Source: JACQGZ01 sp036004665 (GTDB lineage: Bacteria > Sysuimicrobiota > Sysuimicrobiia > Sysuimicrobiales > Humicultoraceae). From it: a stretch of 64,000 nt of DNA. Below are positions 43,092-53,286 of this stretch, piece by piece. The stretch covers positions 1 to 64,000 of the forward strand of contig DASYRG010000083.1 in assembly GCA_036004665.1 (NCBI GenBank), written 5' to 3'. Position numbers and translations under genes: made by a program. The notes beneath the pieces are model-generated. The model was not told where the DNA came from. It saw nothing but the letters and a program-made list of their open reading frames with translations, and made no database searches. Positions within the stretch are counted from its first letter, which is position 1; the number at the start of each line of letters is the position of its first letter.

Positions 43092-43565
43092 ATGCGACAC
43101 CACACGAAGGACAAGGGCGACCTAGCCGTTGGAAAGGTGATCGCCGATCTCCTTGCCAAAGGTTTCCAGGTGTGCCTCCCGATGTCAGAACACCTCCCGT
43201 TTGATCTCGTGGCCGTATCCCATTCGTCCATGGAACTGAGTCGAGTTCAGGTCCGATATGCCGCCTCAAAAAGGGGCTGCCTGAAAGTCTCCGTGCGAAG
43301 TAGCCATTCTGACCGCCGTGGAGTTCACCACCGTCGGGTTCCATTGGGGGAGATCGATGCGTTTGCGGTCTATTGTCCGCAAGCCGATAAAGTATACTAT
43401 GTGAGACGGGACGAGATTCCTGAAAACCTCAAATCCGATTTCGCTCTTCGAGTTGCGCCAGCAAGAAATGGACAGGTTAGGAAGATCAGATCGGCTGAGG
43501 ATTTCGTAGGACCTTCAAGAATGTTCGGGCCCGTAGCTCAAGTGGATAGAGCGGCGGTCTTCTAA
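43092..43565 (+). CDS. PD-(D/E)XK endonuclease-like protein (group I intron type) running into tRNA-Arg
   Basis: 157 aa from the ATG at 43092 after GGGGAGGGG. The N-terminal TKDKGDLAVGKVIADLLAKG, FDLVAV and VQVRYA (in place of the usual QVK/QCK) follow the PDDEXK_5 nuclease pattern, then EIDAFAVYCPQADKVYYV. The last 12 or so residues (GPVAQVDRAAVF) are simply the translated 5' half of the tRNA-Arg gene, so the original stop has been lost or replaced. It may be a decayed homing-type nuclease parked beside a tRNA. Confidence 0.65.
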   Translation: MRHHTKDKGDLAVGKVIADLLAKGFQVCLPMSEHLPFDLVAVSHSSMELSRVQVRYAASKRGCLKVSVRSSHSDRRGVHHRRVPLGEIDAFAVYCPQADKVYYVRRDEIPENLKSDFALRVAPARNGQVRKIRSAEDFVGPSRMFGPVAQVDRAAVF

Positions 43566-43604
43566 ACCGTCCAGGTGGGGGTTCGAGTCCCCCCGGGCCC
43601 GCCA
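43527..43604 (+). tRNA. tRNA-Arg (TCT)
   Basis: The acceptor GGGCCCG pairs with CGGGCCC. The anticodon loop CTTCTAA gives TCT, the T-loop is GTTCGAGTCC, the discriminator is G, and CCA is encoded at 43602-43604. Its first 39 bases lie inside the nuclease reading frame. Confidence 0.96.
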
Positions 43605-43615
43605 AGCACAAGATG

Positions 43616-43650
43616 GCTCCGAGAAGCTAATCCTCGGAGCTTCTAGTTTT
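43616..43650 (+). terminator. Intrinsic terminator after tRNA-Arg
   Basis: GCTCCGAG (43616-43623) pairs perfectly with CTCGGAGC (43633-43640), followed by TTCTAGTTTT. Confidence 0.8.
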
Positions 43651-43671
43651 CCGAAACGAATTAGGGGTCCG

Positions 43672-44991
43672 TCATGCTGCCATGCGGAAGAGCGCGGCCA
43701 GACGCGATTCCAGCCAACGCAGCGCGGCCTGGAGGACGCGGTCCTCGTCCGAGCCCGCCGCCGCGTCGCCCGGCTCGGCCTCGATCGTGGGGGCGATGCC
43801 CCTGCCCTCTACAATCGCTCCGCCGGGCGTGAGGTACTGGGCCACCGTCACCTGGAGAATCGCTCCACCGGGCAGGCGGCGGAGCACCTGCACGGTGCCC
43901 TTGCCGTAACTGCGGGATCCGATCACCGCGTGCCCTGCCTCGGCGAGCGCGCCGGCGACCATTTCCGCGGCGCTGGCAGTCTTCTGGTCAACCAGAACGG
44001 CCACGGGGCCGGTGAACTTGAACCCCGTTGTCGTCACCGCGATCATCGTGCGCTTGCCGTTGCGGTCAACCAACGTGGTCAGCGCGCCGCGCGGGAGGAA
44101 GATACTGGCGACGGCGACCGCCTCGTCAATCAGCCCGCCCGGGTTGCCGCGCAGGTCGAGGACGAGCCCGCGCGCGCCCTGGCGCTGCAGTTCCGCCACC
44201 ACGGCGAGGAGTTCCTCCCCCACCCCCTCGTCGAACGAGCCCAGCTTGACGTATCCGACCGAGCCGATGCGGCGGAAGCTCGTCTTCCCTAGCGCGATGA
44301 TCTCGCGCACCAGCGTGAGGGTGAACTCCCCGCCGCCGCGGCGCAGACGCATCACCACCGACGTCCCGGGCAGCCCCCGTAGGCGCGCCACCACCTCCTG
44401 TGGCGGCATCGACACCGTCGAGCGGCCGTCGATCTCCATCAGGATGTCGCCGCGGCGCAGGCCCGCGCGCTGTGCCGGGGTGTCGTCGATGATCTCCACT
44501 ACCACCGGGGGGTGGACCTCCAGATCCAGGACGATGCCCACGCCGCTGTAGCCGGCGGGGCGGCTCTCGCGCCGCGCCCCGCTGCTCCCCACGGGCACCA
44601 GGAGCCGCGTAAAGGGATCGCCCACCACCTTGAGCATCCCGTCGATCGCCGCATAGCCCGCGTCCCGCGCGGCGGCCGCGCTTCCGCCTCTGCGCCCCGC
44701 GGTGATGATGGCATCGCGGAGGGCCGCGAGGTCGTGGGGGTCGGTCCCCGTGAGGACGACCGGGATCGTCGGGAAACCGCGGGTGCGGAGGTAGTCCGCC
44801 AGACCCGCCGTTCCCCCGGCGAGCAGATCCCGGGAGGGAACCGCGCGCAGGGCCTCCTTCTGCACGAAGAGGAAGGCCGCCTCGAAGGCATCCGCACCAA
44901 CCTCGATCGACTGGGCCGAGGCCGGGGCTGCGAGCGGACCGCACGCCAGCAGAGACACGAGAAGGAAGGCGGAGAGCGAAAGGCGGTCCAC
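43672..44991 (-). CDS. S41-family C-terminal processing peptidase
   Basis: 439 aa, exported. The GTG at 44989-44991 (TAGTG, one base shared with the vWA stop) gives a signal peptide ending near ASA. A PDZ domain (GVGIVLDLEV ... AQRAGLRRGDILMEIDG) precedes the protease core with VLDLRGNPGG, the catalytic Ser in KTASAAEMVAG and Lys in SYGKGTVQ. These Ser-Lys proteases cleave C-termini of envelope proteins. It is the last gene of the moxR/vWA operon. Confidence 0.87.
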   Translation of the reverse strand: MDRLSLSAFLLVSLLACGPLAAPASAQSIEVGADAFEAAFLFVQKEALRAVPSRDLLAGGTAGLADYLRTRGFPTIPVVLTGTDPHDLAALRDAIITAGRRGGSAAAARDAGYAAIDGMLKVVGDPFTRLLVPVGSSGARRESRPAGYSGVGIVLDLEVHPPVVVEIIDDTPAQRAGLRRGDILMEIDGRSTVSMPPQEVVARLRGLPGTSVVMRLRRGGGEFTLTLVREIIALGKTSFRRIGSVGYVKLGSFDEGVGEELLAVVAELQRQGARGLVLDLRGNPGGLIDEAVAVASIFLPRGALTTLVDRNGKRTMIAVTTTGFKFTGPVAVLVDQKTASAAEMVAGALAEAGHAVIGSRSYGKGTVQVLRRLPGGAILQVTVAQYLTPGGAIVEGRGIAPTIEAEPGDAAAGSDEDRVLQAALRWLESRLAALFRMAA

Positions 44992-45974
44992 TAGGCGATC
45001 CGGTGGACGGTGAGGTAGGAGACCAGCAGGGCGCTGACCAGGAGCGCCGCCGCCGCCCCCGCGGCCAGGCTGCCCACCTCCGTGGGCCGCCGCTCCCACC
45101 CGATCGTGCGACCCAGGTGGCGATACGCCTGGCGCAGTTCCGCTGCCGACGAAGTCCGGTAGTAGGAGCCTCCGGTGATCTCAGCCATCTCCTTCAAGGC
45201 CTCCTCGTCCAGGCGGACCCAGATGGACCGTCCGCCCAGGCTCAGGAAGGTCCCCTCAGGCGTGCCCACGCCAACCGTGTACACCTTGACCTGCTGCTCC
45301 TTGGCGATGCGCGCGGCATCGTGCGGCAGGGCGCCGCGGTTGGACTGACCGTCTGAGAGCAGGACGACGATGCCCTCCGGGAGCGTGCCCGTGGGCGGCG
45401 CGGCGGGCGTCGAGGCGTCAGGCGGGCGCACGCGGTCCGGCAGCGCCCAGATCGCCTCCAGCAGCCCGTCGCCGATCGCTGTGGCGAACTCGGTGCTGAG
45501 CAGGTCGATGGCGTCCAGGAGCCGCGCGTGATCGGCGGTCGGCGGCACAACCAGGGTGGCGTAGGAACTGAAGGTGACCAGGCCCACGCGCAGCCCCGCG
45601 GGCAGGGCCCGCACGAACTCGGCCGCGGCGTCCTTCGCCGCCTCCATCCGGTTGGGCGTGACATCTTGTGCCAGCATGCTGCGGCTGACGTCCATGGAGA
45701 GGACGACGACCACCTTGTTCGTCGGGACGGGCAAGGGAGCCACCGGCCGGGCCAGGGCCACCAGGGCCGCAGTGGTCCCTAAGAGGAAGAGCGCCGGGGG
45801 CAGGTGCCGGCGGAGACGGCCTCCGCGGGCCATCGCGGCGGCGAGGGCGGGGGCGTTAGGGAAGACAATCGGATTGCGCGGGCGCCGGCGCAAGAGACGC
45901 AGGTAGAGCAGCACCAGGACGGGCACGAGGAGCAGGGCCCAGAGCATGAACGGCCACTGGAAGGTGAGCGTCAT
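44991..45974 (-). CDS. BatA/BatB-like vWA-domain membrane protein (1)
   Basis: 327 aa. Two N-terminal transmembrane segments, then a vWA domain with the metal-ion site DVSRS near 95-99 (DxSxS), TFSSYATLVVPPT and VVLLSDGQSNRG, and a final transmembrane helix near 300-320. The layout is that of Bat (Bacteroides aerotolerance) proteins, which work with MoxR ATPases and DUF58 proteins in envelope-complex maturation. It lies seven bases after the second vWA gene. Confidence 0.83.
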   Translation of the reverse strand: MTLTFQWPFMLWALLLVPVLVLLYLRLLRRRPRNPIVFPNAPALAAAMARGGRLRRHLPPALFLLGTTAALVALARPVAPLPVPTNKVVVVLSMDVSRSMLAQDVTPNRMEAAKDAAAEFVRALPAGLRVGLVTFSSYATLVVPPTADHARLLDAIDLLSTEFATAIGDGLLEAIWALPDRVRPPDASTPAAPPTGTLPEGIVVLLSDGQSNRGALPHDAARIAKEQQVKVYTVGVGTPEGTFLSLGGRSIWVRLDEEALKEMAEITGGSYYRTSSAAELRQAYRHLGRTIGWERRPTEVGSLAAGAAAALLVSALLVSYLTVHRIA

Positions 45975-45981
45975 CCCGCCC

Positions 45982-47061
45982 TCACGGCACCCGCCGGAAC
46001 CAGACCATCGAGAGCAGCCCTCCGGAGAGCATCAGGACCACGGCGGCCGCGGACAGCAGCGAGGTCATCTCGGTGCGCCGTCGCTCCCAGCCGATGGCGC
46101 GGCCGACCGCCCGGGAGATCCGGCGCATCTCCTCCGGGTTACCCGAAGCGAAGTACTCGCCTCTCGTGGCGCGCGCGACCTCTTGCAGGCCGGCGGGGTC
46201 AAACGGCACGAGCACCAGCTGGCCCTGATAGGTAGTCACCGTCCCCCCGGGCTGTCCCAGCCCGACCGCGTAGATCTTCACCTTGGCTTCCGCGGCGAGC
46301 GCCGAGGCGGCCCGCGGATCGGCGCCCAGATTGGAGACGCCGTCCGAGAGGATCACTAGCGCAGCCGGCGGGAGATCAGCGACCGTCAGCGGCCGAGAGG
46401 GCGCCCCCGGGGACGGTGCCGGGGGGCCGGGCTGAGGCACGGCAAATGGAGATTGCCCGGGTGGTTGCCCGCCTTGCGGAAACTGGCTGCGCAGCCGGCT
46501 GAGGCGCTCGCCGAGAAACTCCGCGCGCAGAGGGAGCACCCGCAGCGCCTCGAGGATCGCCGAGCCGACGGAGGTGGCCTGCTGGGGCTGCAACCGCTCG
46601 ATGGCCTCCTCGAGCGCGACGCGGTCCGTTGAAGGCGGCACCAGCACCGTCCCGTAGTCGCTGAAAGCGATCAGCCCAACCTGCGTGCTCGCTGGCATCG
46701 CCTTGACCACCTCGCGGGCCGCCGCCTTGGCGGCTTCCAGCCGGGTGGGTTTCACGTCGTCGGCGATCATGCTCTTGCTGGTGTCGATCGCCAGCATCAC
46801 GGCGGCGCGGTTCACCGGCAGCGGCACAGCGGCGATCGGGCGGGCCATCGCCACCACCAGGAGGAGGACCGCGGCCAGGTAGACGACCGGCGGCAGGTGC
46901 CGCCGCCAGGGTGAGGGCATGGTGATCAGGCGGGCGAGAAGATGCACGTCCGCGAGGCGCGCGGCCAGGCGCCGCTGCCGGCGCACGACCAGCAGGTAGC
47001 CCCAGCCAAGCAGGGGCAGGGCCAGGAGGCCCCAGAGCATCACCGGCCAGGTGAACGCCAT
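45982..47061 (-). CDS. BatA/BatB-like vWA-domain membrane protein (2)
   Basis: 359 aa, a paralogue of the gene at 44991 with the same topology. MIDAS motif DTSKS near 92-96, AFSDYGTVLVPPST, and VILSDGVSNLG. A ~40-residue Pro/Gly/Gln insertion (SQFPQGGQPPGQSPFAVPQ and beyond) before the last strand is absent from its neighbour. The start overlaps the DUF58 gene by 22 bp. Confidence 0.83.
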   Translation of the reverse strand: MAFTWPVMLWGLLALPLLGWGYLLVVRRQRRLAARLADVHLLARLITMPSPWRRHLPPVVYLAAVLLLVVAMARPIAAVPLPVNRAAVMLAIDTSKSMIADDVKPTRLEAAKAAAREVVKAMPASTQVGLIAFSDYGTVLVPPSTDRVALEEAIERLQPQQATSVGSAILEALRVLPLRAEFLGERLSRLRSQFPQGGQPPGQSPFAVPQPGPPAPSPGAPSRPLTVADLPPAALVILSDGVSNLGADPRAASALAAEAKVKIYAVGLGQPGGTVTTYQGQLVLVPFDPAGLQEVARATRGEYFASGNPEEMRRISRAVGRAIGWERRRTEMTSLLSAAAVVLMLSGGLLSMVWFRRVP

Positions 47062-47957
47062 CGACCCGCCTTCCGGCGAACGGTGACGAACTGCACCAGC
47101 GGCTCGACCATCGAGGAGGCGGTGGAGAGTTCGAGGAGGTCCACCCGCGCGCGCCGCAGGGCGTCGCGCACACCGCTCTCACGGCTCACGGCGGCTTCGC
47201 GGTAGGCCGCCCGCACCCGGCGGTCGGAACTATCCACCCAGACCTGCTGGCCAGTCTCAGGGTCGCGGATCGGCAGCACGCCGACGTCGGGGAGGTCCTC
47301 CTCAGCGGGGTCGCGGACCCAGACCCCGATCACATCGTGGTAGTTGGCCAGATCGCGCAGCGCGGCCTCCCAGCCGGGTGGGGCGAGAAAATCGCTGACG
47401 AGGAAGATGAACCGGCGGCGGCGGACGATCCGGGCGGCGTGGCGGAGCGCTGCGCTGAGATCGGTGAGGCCCCCCTCCCCTTCTCCGCTCCGGCTGAGGA
47501 CCTGCAGGATCCGCAGGGCCTGGGTGCGTCCCGCCCGGGGCGGGATGACGGGGAGCGCGCGTCCGGGAAAGGCCAAAACGCCGACCTTGTCGCCGTGGCG
47601 CGTGATGATGTAGGCGGCCACGGCCGCGAACTCCGCCGCCACTTCCCGTTTGAGGTGGCGCCGCGTGCCAAACTCCATAGAGGGCGAGAGGTCGACCAGC
47701 AGCCAGGCGGTCAGTTCGCGCTCTTCCAGGTACTGGCGGATGTAGAGCCGGTTCATGCGCGCGGTGACGTTCCAGTCGATCCGCCGCACCTCGTCCCCGG
47801 GCTGGTACTCGCGCACTTCCGCCAGATCCAGGCTGGGACCGTAGAAGAGGCCGCGGTAATCGCCGAAGAGGAAGCCGTCGAGGCGGCGCACGACTGTGAA
47901 CTCCAGGCGCCGCAGCACCTTCTCCGGAGATTCCATCGCGACGGCCGGGGCGGTCAT
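47040..47957 (-). CDS. DUF58-domain protein (MoxR-associated)
   Basis: 305 aa from the ATG at 47955-47957. DUF58 signature DEVRRIDWNVTARMNRLYIRQ near 54-73, followed by a vWA-like fold with LLVDLSPSM (DxSxS form) and FIFLVSDFLAPPGWE. Members bind MoxR and are thought to help assemble or load metal/cofactor into envelope complexes. It lies 25 bp after moxR. Confidence 0.86.
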   Translation of the reverse strand: MTAPAVAMESPEKVLRRLEFTVVRRLDGFLFGDYRGLFYGPSLDLAEVREYQPGDEVRRIDWNVTARMNRLYIRQYLEERELTAWLLVDLSPSMEFGTRRHLKREVAAEFAAVAAYIITRHGDKVGVLAFPGRALPVIPPRAGRTQALRILQVLSRSGEGEGGLTDLSAALRHAARIVRRRRFIFLVSDFLAPPGWEAALRDLANYHDVIGVWVRDPAEEDLPDVGVLPIRDPETGQQVWVDSSDRRVRAAYREAAVSRESGVRDALRRARVDLLELSTASSMVEPLVQFVTVRRKAGRWRSPGR

Positions 47958-47982
47958 GCGCGCGGCGGAGGGGCTAGCGGCC

Positions 47983-49032
<1,050 letters not shown>

Positions 49033-49159
49033 GAGTACCCTCCCACAGGGACGGGTTGACTGTCAGCTTACCGCATTCGGCGCCGCGCGACGAGATCCCG
49101 TTCTCTTTCCTAGACGAATTCGGTTGCGGCGAGTTCCCTCAATGAGACGCGGTGGACCC

Positions 49160-49585
49160 TCAGGGAAAGACGTAGGAGACCATCCCGCTGGGGCTGACCT
49201 GGATCCTGCTGATGCCGCTGGGACTCTTCAGGGTGACGGTCTGAGGCGCCTCGCCGGCGCCGAGGGGGGAGAAGGTGATGGTGGCGTCCGCGGCCACGAT
49301 CACGCCTTCGGGAATCGCGATGTGTTCGAGCGGCTCTCCGGCACGGGCGACGAGGAAAACGGTGTCCGACGCCGCGAAGGTGACCACCAGCGGCGTCCCC
49401 AGATCTTCGGCCGTCTGGCGTGCCCGCGCCAGATGCGACACCACCTGGAGGGTCGCGTAGCGCAACTGCAGATTCGCCGACCGCGACTCCCACCGGGAGG
49501 TCGCGAGGACCACCATGACCATGACGAGCGAGGCGGCGACGATCAACTCGGTGATGGCGAAGCCACGCTGAGCGGAAGTTGTCAC
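49160..49585 (-). CDS. Type IV prepilin-like protein (GspH/FimT type)
   Basis: 141 aa. The leader MTTSAQRG is cut before F9-A-I-T-E13 (Glu at +5), followed by a hydrophobic helix. The body resembles GspH/FimT pseudopilins and aligns by eye with the next gene (both have VVTFAASD/VTFAAASS strands, then IPEGVIVAADATITFSPLG against LPSGVTVAANDVVTFSAFG), so the two are tandem paralogues. Last gene of the pilin operon, overlapping the preceding gene by 4 bp. Confidence 0.8.
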   Translation of the reverse strand: MTTSAQRGFAITELIVAASLVMVMVVLATSRWESRSANLQLRYATLQVVSHLARARQTAEDLGTPLVVTFAASDTVFLVARAGEPLEHIAIPEGVIVAADATITFSPLGAGEAPQTVTLKSPSGISRIQVSPSGMVSYVFP

Positions 49586-50016
49586 GGCGGGGTAGTGTAC
49601 GAAATCCCTCCCGTCGCGTTCACGGAAACCGTGCCGCTGGCGGTGGCATCCTGGACGGTAATCGTGTGCGCCGCGTCGGGCTGGCCAAACGCGCTGAAGG
49701 TGACCACGTCGTTGGCCGCGACCGTCACCCCGGAGGGCAGGTCGGCGTTCTCAGTGAATCCGCCGCCGCTCCTGGCGATGACGTAGGCGGAGGAGGCGGC
49801 GGCAAAGGTGACCGTGTACACCACGCGTGCTTCCTTCGCCCGCTCCTGCGCCTCCCGCAGATTAGAGCTCACCTGGACAATTCCATAGCGCAGCCGCTCT
49901 TTGGCCGTATGTCCGCGCCAGGCGGAATAGGAGAGACCCATGAGCACCGCCATGATGGTGATGACGACCGTCAGCTCAAGGACCGTGAAGCCGGCGGCCG
50001 CGCGAAGACGCCTCAT
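49582..50016 (-). CDS. Type IV prepilin-like protein (GspH/FimT type), paralogue
   Basis: 144 aa. Leader ends in G9, then F-T-V-L-E14 and a hydrophobic helix. Paralogous to the 141-aa gene that follows. The C-terminal GTVSVNATGGISYTTPP is matched by GISRIQVSPSGMVSYVFP there. A minor pilin of a type IV or competence-like pilus is the likeliest role. Four-bp overlaps on both sides. Confidence 0.8.
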   Translation of the reverse strand: MRRLRAAAGFTVLELTVVITIMAVLMGLSYSAWRGHTAKERLRYGIVQVSSNLREAQERAKEARVVYTVTFAAASSAYVIARSGGGFTENADLPSGVTVAANDVVTFSAFGQPDAAHTITVQDATASGTVSVNATGGISYTTPP

Positions 50017-52031
50017 GGACTGGCCTCTCTCCAGACCGGCCGGACCCCGGCCAGCCCTTCAGTACCCCCCGCGATCTCGAAGAGGTTCGTCGTGGGGTAA
50101 TAGGGAGGGGAGGTGCCCCGGCTCATCCGCCGGTCGTACGCGAAGATGGATCCGTAGCCGCTCAGGATCTGGCCGGCCATGTTCATCACCCCGGTGGCGC
50201 CGACGTACTCCTGGATCAGCCCCCCGATCAAACGGATGTCCCCGCGCGGGGAGCCCGTATTGTAGTTCACGACAGAAAAGGAGCTGTTGTAGCCATCCCC
50301 CGTGTTGCCGACGAGCACGACCGCGTGCAGGTCGAGGTTGTTGGGCGCCGAGGTGGCGATCCGGATGTCGTTGTTCGGGGAGTAGAGCCCGAGCACGTTT
50401 AAGGGGTTGTCGTTGGGGTCCGCGACGATCGGCGGATCCTCATAGCGGATGTGATTGGTGATGTCGATGCGGCCGGAGGCAACGATCGTCGTCTGCTCCT
50501 TCTCCTCGAGCGTGCCCCCCAGTGAGAGGATGGCTCCCTCCACGTAGATGATCGCAGCGTTCTCGTTGGGCAGGGACTGCCAGCCCTTGGGGACACCGGC
50601 GAAGACGCGCGTCTGCGGACTCGCCCATGCCGTGTTGGAGACGGTGGTCTGGCCGGAGTTTCTGTTTACCGTCACCGTCACCGTCTGCGTCCCCTGCACC
50701 AACGTGTAAGCGGCGTTGCCGCTGCCATCGATGCTGAGGGTCAGACTGTTCAGGTTCCCCTGGACATAGACACCGCCGGCCATCGGTTCTCCCCCATCGG
50801 AAAGGGTATTCCCATCGGCGTCGGTAACGGGGACATAGATGCCGGCGGGCACGGGGCTGTCGTCGTCGACGAGTTCGGGAATGGCCTGACGAATCTGCAG
50901 GTTGGTGACCGGCGACACGTTGAGGGGATCCCGGCCGACCGCCGCGCCCTTCTGGCTGTAAGGGTTGCTGGGATAAGTCACGGCGGCCGCGCCCCGGGTG
51001 AAGCTGGACGGCGGATTGTCGTTGTCGTCGCTGTAGGTAGTGGGCGTACAGTCGGGCAGCACGGGCGCGTCGCGCCGCACGCCGGAGACCACGTTCTCGT
51101 TGGCCTGGAGCCGCCGGGGGCTGCCATTATTGAAGAACCAGGCGTAGGTGCTGACGCTCGTCAGGGGGGTGGTGGTAGCCCCCGAGGGGCTGCATTCGGC
51201 GTTCGGATCGGGCGAGCCAAACTTCGGGAAGTAGGCGAAGCGGAACTCCCCGTTGGTGTGGACCGGCCCATCGTAGCTCTCCATGCTCGGGAACCAGAGG
51301 GCGCCGCCGCTTGGGGACGTGTTCACATGCGAGAAGAAGACGAACTCGGCGATGTTCTGGCGGCGGATCCGAATGCTGAAGTCGCCGCTGAGAGTGATCC
51401 GCCGGCGCGCCCGCGGCGGGGCCTGGCCGTCGCTGGTGATGGTGTAGGTGTAGAAGAACTCGTAGGTGTCTACACCGAGACGATGGATGTAGCAGGGGCT
51501 CGGCGCACAGGAGACGTGGGGGACCAGACGGCGGGCGACCACGATGGTCCCCTGGTAGCTTCCCGTCCCAAGCGCGTTGGCAGGCGGTGACCCTGCCGCC
51601 GGCTGCAGTTTCAACTGAGTCTGTGGACGGGCCCAGTTCACGTGGAAGGTCAGGGAATCGGTCGCGCTGGTGGCGTTCATGGTGAAGCGCTGTCCGTTAA
51701 CGATGATGTAGTCGAAGAGCCGGAAGGAGTTCTGGCCTCCGGCCGCGCCTGCGTTCCACCATCCCGCGAGGACCGTCGCCGTCAGGGTCGCATCAAAGGT
51801 CGCCGCCCCGATGGGATCGGCGTTCATGTAGGCCATCAGGGCGGAGCGCGACGACATCGCGCCCCCCTCGGCGATGTAGAGGCTCTGCGCCCCCAGGCGC
51901 CGCACCGCCGTCAGCGCGACCTCTTTGCCGCTGAGGTAGATGACCAGCGCCGCGATGACGCCGAGGACGAAGACCATGATCAGCACCGACATCAGGGCCA
52001 GCCCTCTGGCATCCTTCATTCGTTGCTGCAT
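50013..52031 (-). CDS. Large PilX-like pilus-assembly protein (copy B)
   Basis: 672 aa. PilX-type N-terminus (GLALMSVLIMVFVLGVIAAL) followed by SLYIAEGGAMSSRSAL. Long beta-rich body with the same ordered blocks as the 615-aa protein at 14691 (GPVHTNGE, GGVYVQGNLN, IIYVEGAI, ITNHIRYEDPP, NVLGLY, DLHAVVLV, PPYYP and a VRPVWREASP end). It sits between GspH-like and PilW/PilV-like genes, so a tip-complex or surface role is likely. Confidence 0.75.
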   Translation of the reverse strand: MQQRMKDARGLALMSVLIMVFVLGVIAALVIYLSGKEVALTAVRRLGAQSLYIAEGGAMSSRSALMAYMNADPIGAATFDATLTATVLAGWWNAGAAGGQNSFRLFDYIIVNGQRFTMNATSATDSLTFHVNWARPQTQLKLQPAAGSPPANALGTGSYQGTIVVARRLVPHVSCAPSPCYIHRLGVDTYEFFYTYTITSDGQAPPRARRRITLSGDFSIRIRRQNIAEFVFFSHVNTSPSGGALWFPSMESYDGPVHTNGEFRFAYFPKFGSPDPNAECSPSGATTTPLTSVSTYAWFFNNGSPRRLQANENVVSGVRRDAPVLPDCTPTTYSDDNDNPPSSFTRGAAAVTYPSNPYSQKGAAVGRDPLNVSPVTNLQIRQAIPELVDDDSPVPAGIYVPVTDADGNTLSDGGEPMAGGVYVQGNLNSLTLSIDGSGNAAYTLVQGTQTVTVTVNRNSGQTTVSNTAWASPQTRVFAGVPKGWQSLPNENAAIIYVEGAILSLGGTLEEKEQTTIVASGRIDITNHIRYEDPPIVADPNDNPLNVLGLYSPNNDIRIATSAPNNLDLHAVVLVGNTGDGYNSSFSVVNYNTGSPRGDIRLIGGLIQEYVGATGVMNMAGQILSGYGSIFAYDRRMSRGTSPPYYPTTNLFEIAGGTEGLAGVRPVWREASP

Positions 52032-52084
52032 CGCGTCGACTGCTCCCTCTCGTCCAGGCGTTTGGGTGCTGAGGATCGCCGCGC

Positions 52085-52684
52085 CTACCGTGCGCGCAGG
52101 GCGGCGTCTCCCGCAAAAACCCGGCTGATCTGGTCGCTGGTTGTGGTGATCGTCAGCCGCACCCGGGCGATCGCCGTGAGATCGCCCGGCGTTGCTCCCA
52201 GCGCGGTGCCGGCCGCGTCGAAGTACTCGAAGGCCGCCCCATCCGCCCCGTTGCCCTGTACTACTCCGAACGCCACAGGATCCGCCGGCCCGGCGGCGGC
52301 TGGGCCCGCCCCGTCGGGATCGACCTGACGCGTCAGCGTGTCGGCCGCGGCATCGTAGGCGAAGGTGACGGTGTAGGGGCTCGCCGCAGAGAACGGAGTG
52401 GACTGAGGGATGAGGAGCGTGACCGAGATCCCGTTGGCGGCCGTGACGTTTTGGGCCCAGCGGATCTCATCGATGACGTTGTCCAGGCCGGCCCGCACCT
52501 GAGACTGCGATTGCACGAAGTTGTTGGTCAGGCGGGCCGACTTCCCCCCGGTCGAGATGAACGCGTAGATACTTCCTGCGGCCAGGCCGAGGAGGCTCAG
52601 CGCCATCACCAGTTCGACGAAGGTTGAGCCCCGGTCGCGACGCCCGCGTACGGTTGCGCGCACGGCCCCGCCCCTACTGATCAT
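52085..52684 (-). CDS. PilW-like prepilin
   Basis: 199 aa. Basic leader ends in G, then S-T-F-V-E (Glu at +5) and LVMALSLLGLAAGSIYAFIS. The body has QVRAGLDNVIDEIRWAQNV, which resembles the RFIADRITEEARWAEEV segment of the pilin-like protein at 13281, so these two are also paralogues. It overlaps the PilV-like gene by 11 bp. Confidence 0.8.
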   Translation of the reverse strand: MISRGGAVRATVRGRRDRGSTFVELVMALSLLGLAAGSIYAFISTGGKSARLTNNFVQSQSQVRAGLDNVIDEIRWAQNVTAANGISVTLLIPQSTPFSAASPYTVTFAYDAAADTLTRQVDPDGAGPAAAGPADPVAFGVVQGNGADGAAFEYFDAAGTALGATPGDLTAIARVRLTITTTSDQISRVFAGDAALRAR

Positions 52685-53120
52685 CGAGCACCGTCGTCAG
52701 GGTGACGTAGGGCCCAACGTCGGCGGGGCGGAAGACCTGCACCGTCGCCGTGATCAACGTCAGATTCCCGTTCGGGCTCACGTCCACCGCGACCTGAAAG
52801 ACGTGGGGTGACGGGTTCACGACGCCCGTGTAGGGCGCGGGCAGGGGAAGCGACGAGCGGGGCAGGTCGACAAATCCCACCATCTCGTACGGGTTCACGC
52901 TCGCCCGAATTTGCTCCATGATCTGGATCGCCAGCGTCGTCGCCGCTGCATTCTCGTTCGAGCGGCCGGCGTGGGCAATCCCGCCGATGAAAACCTGCAG
53001 GACAAAGACGGAGATCACGGCGAGCAGCGACAGGGCGACCATCAGTTCCATGAAGGTGAACCCTTCGTCGCCGCCGAGGCGCGCTCGAGCCCGATCAACA
53101 ATCCTCGCCATAACCGCCAC
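52674..53120 (-). CDS. PilV-like prepilin
   Basis: 148 aa. Leader ending DEG, then F-T-F-M-E (Glu at +5), LMVALSLLAVISVFVLQVF. The TTLAIQIMEQIRASVNPYE block after the helix is typical of PilV/GspI proteins. First gene of the five-gene minor-pilin operon. The 166-bp region upstream holds no gene. Confidence 0.8.
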   Translation of the reverse strand: MAVMARIVDRARARLGGDEGFTFMELMVALSLLAVISVFVLQVFIGGIAHAGRSNENAAATTLAIQIMEQIRASVNPYEMVGFVDLPRSSLPLPAPYTGVVNPSPHVFQVAVDVSPNGNLTLITATVQVFRPADVGPYVTLTTVLDDQ

Positions 53121-53286
53121 TTCTCCGCGCCTCCGGCAGCCCGGGCTCCACAGACATGCGTTATGTAGGTTTGGGGGCTACCAGCAACTTATGCCCCGCC
53201 GACGCCCCGGCCTAGACCTGGGGCGATGGCAGGACGCTGGTGGCTCGGAAAAGGGCGGGAAGAAGCCTAGGACAGGATCGGGCGGC

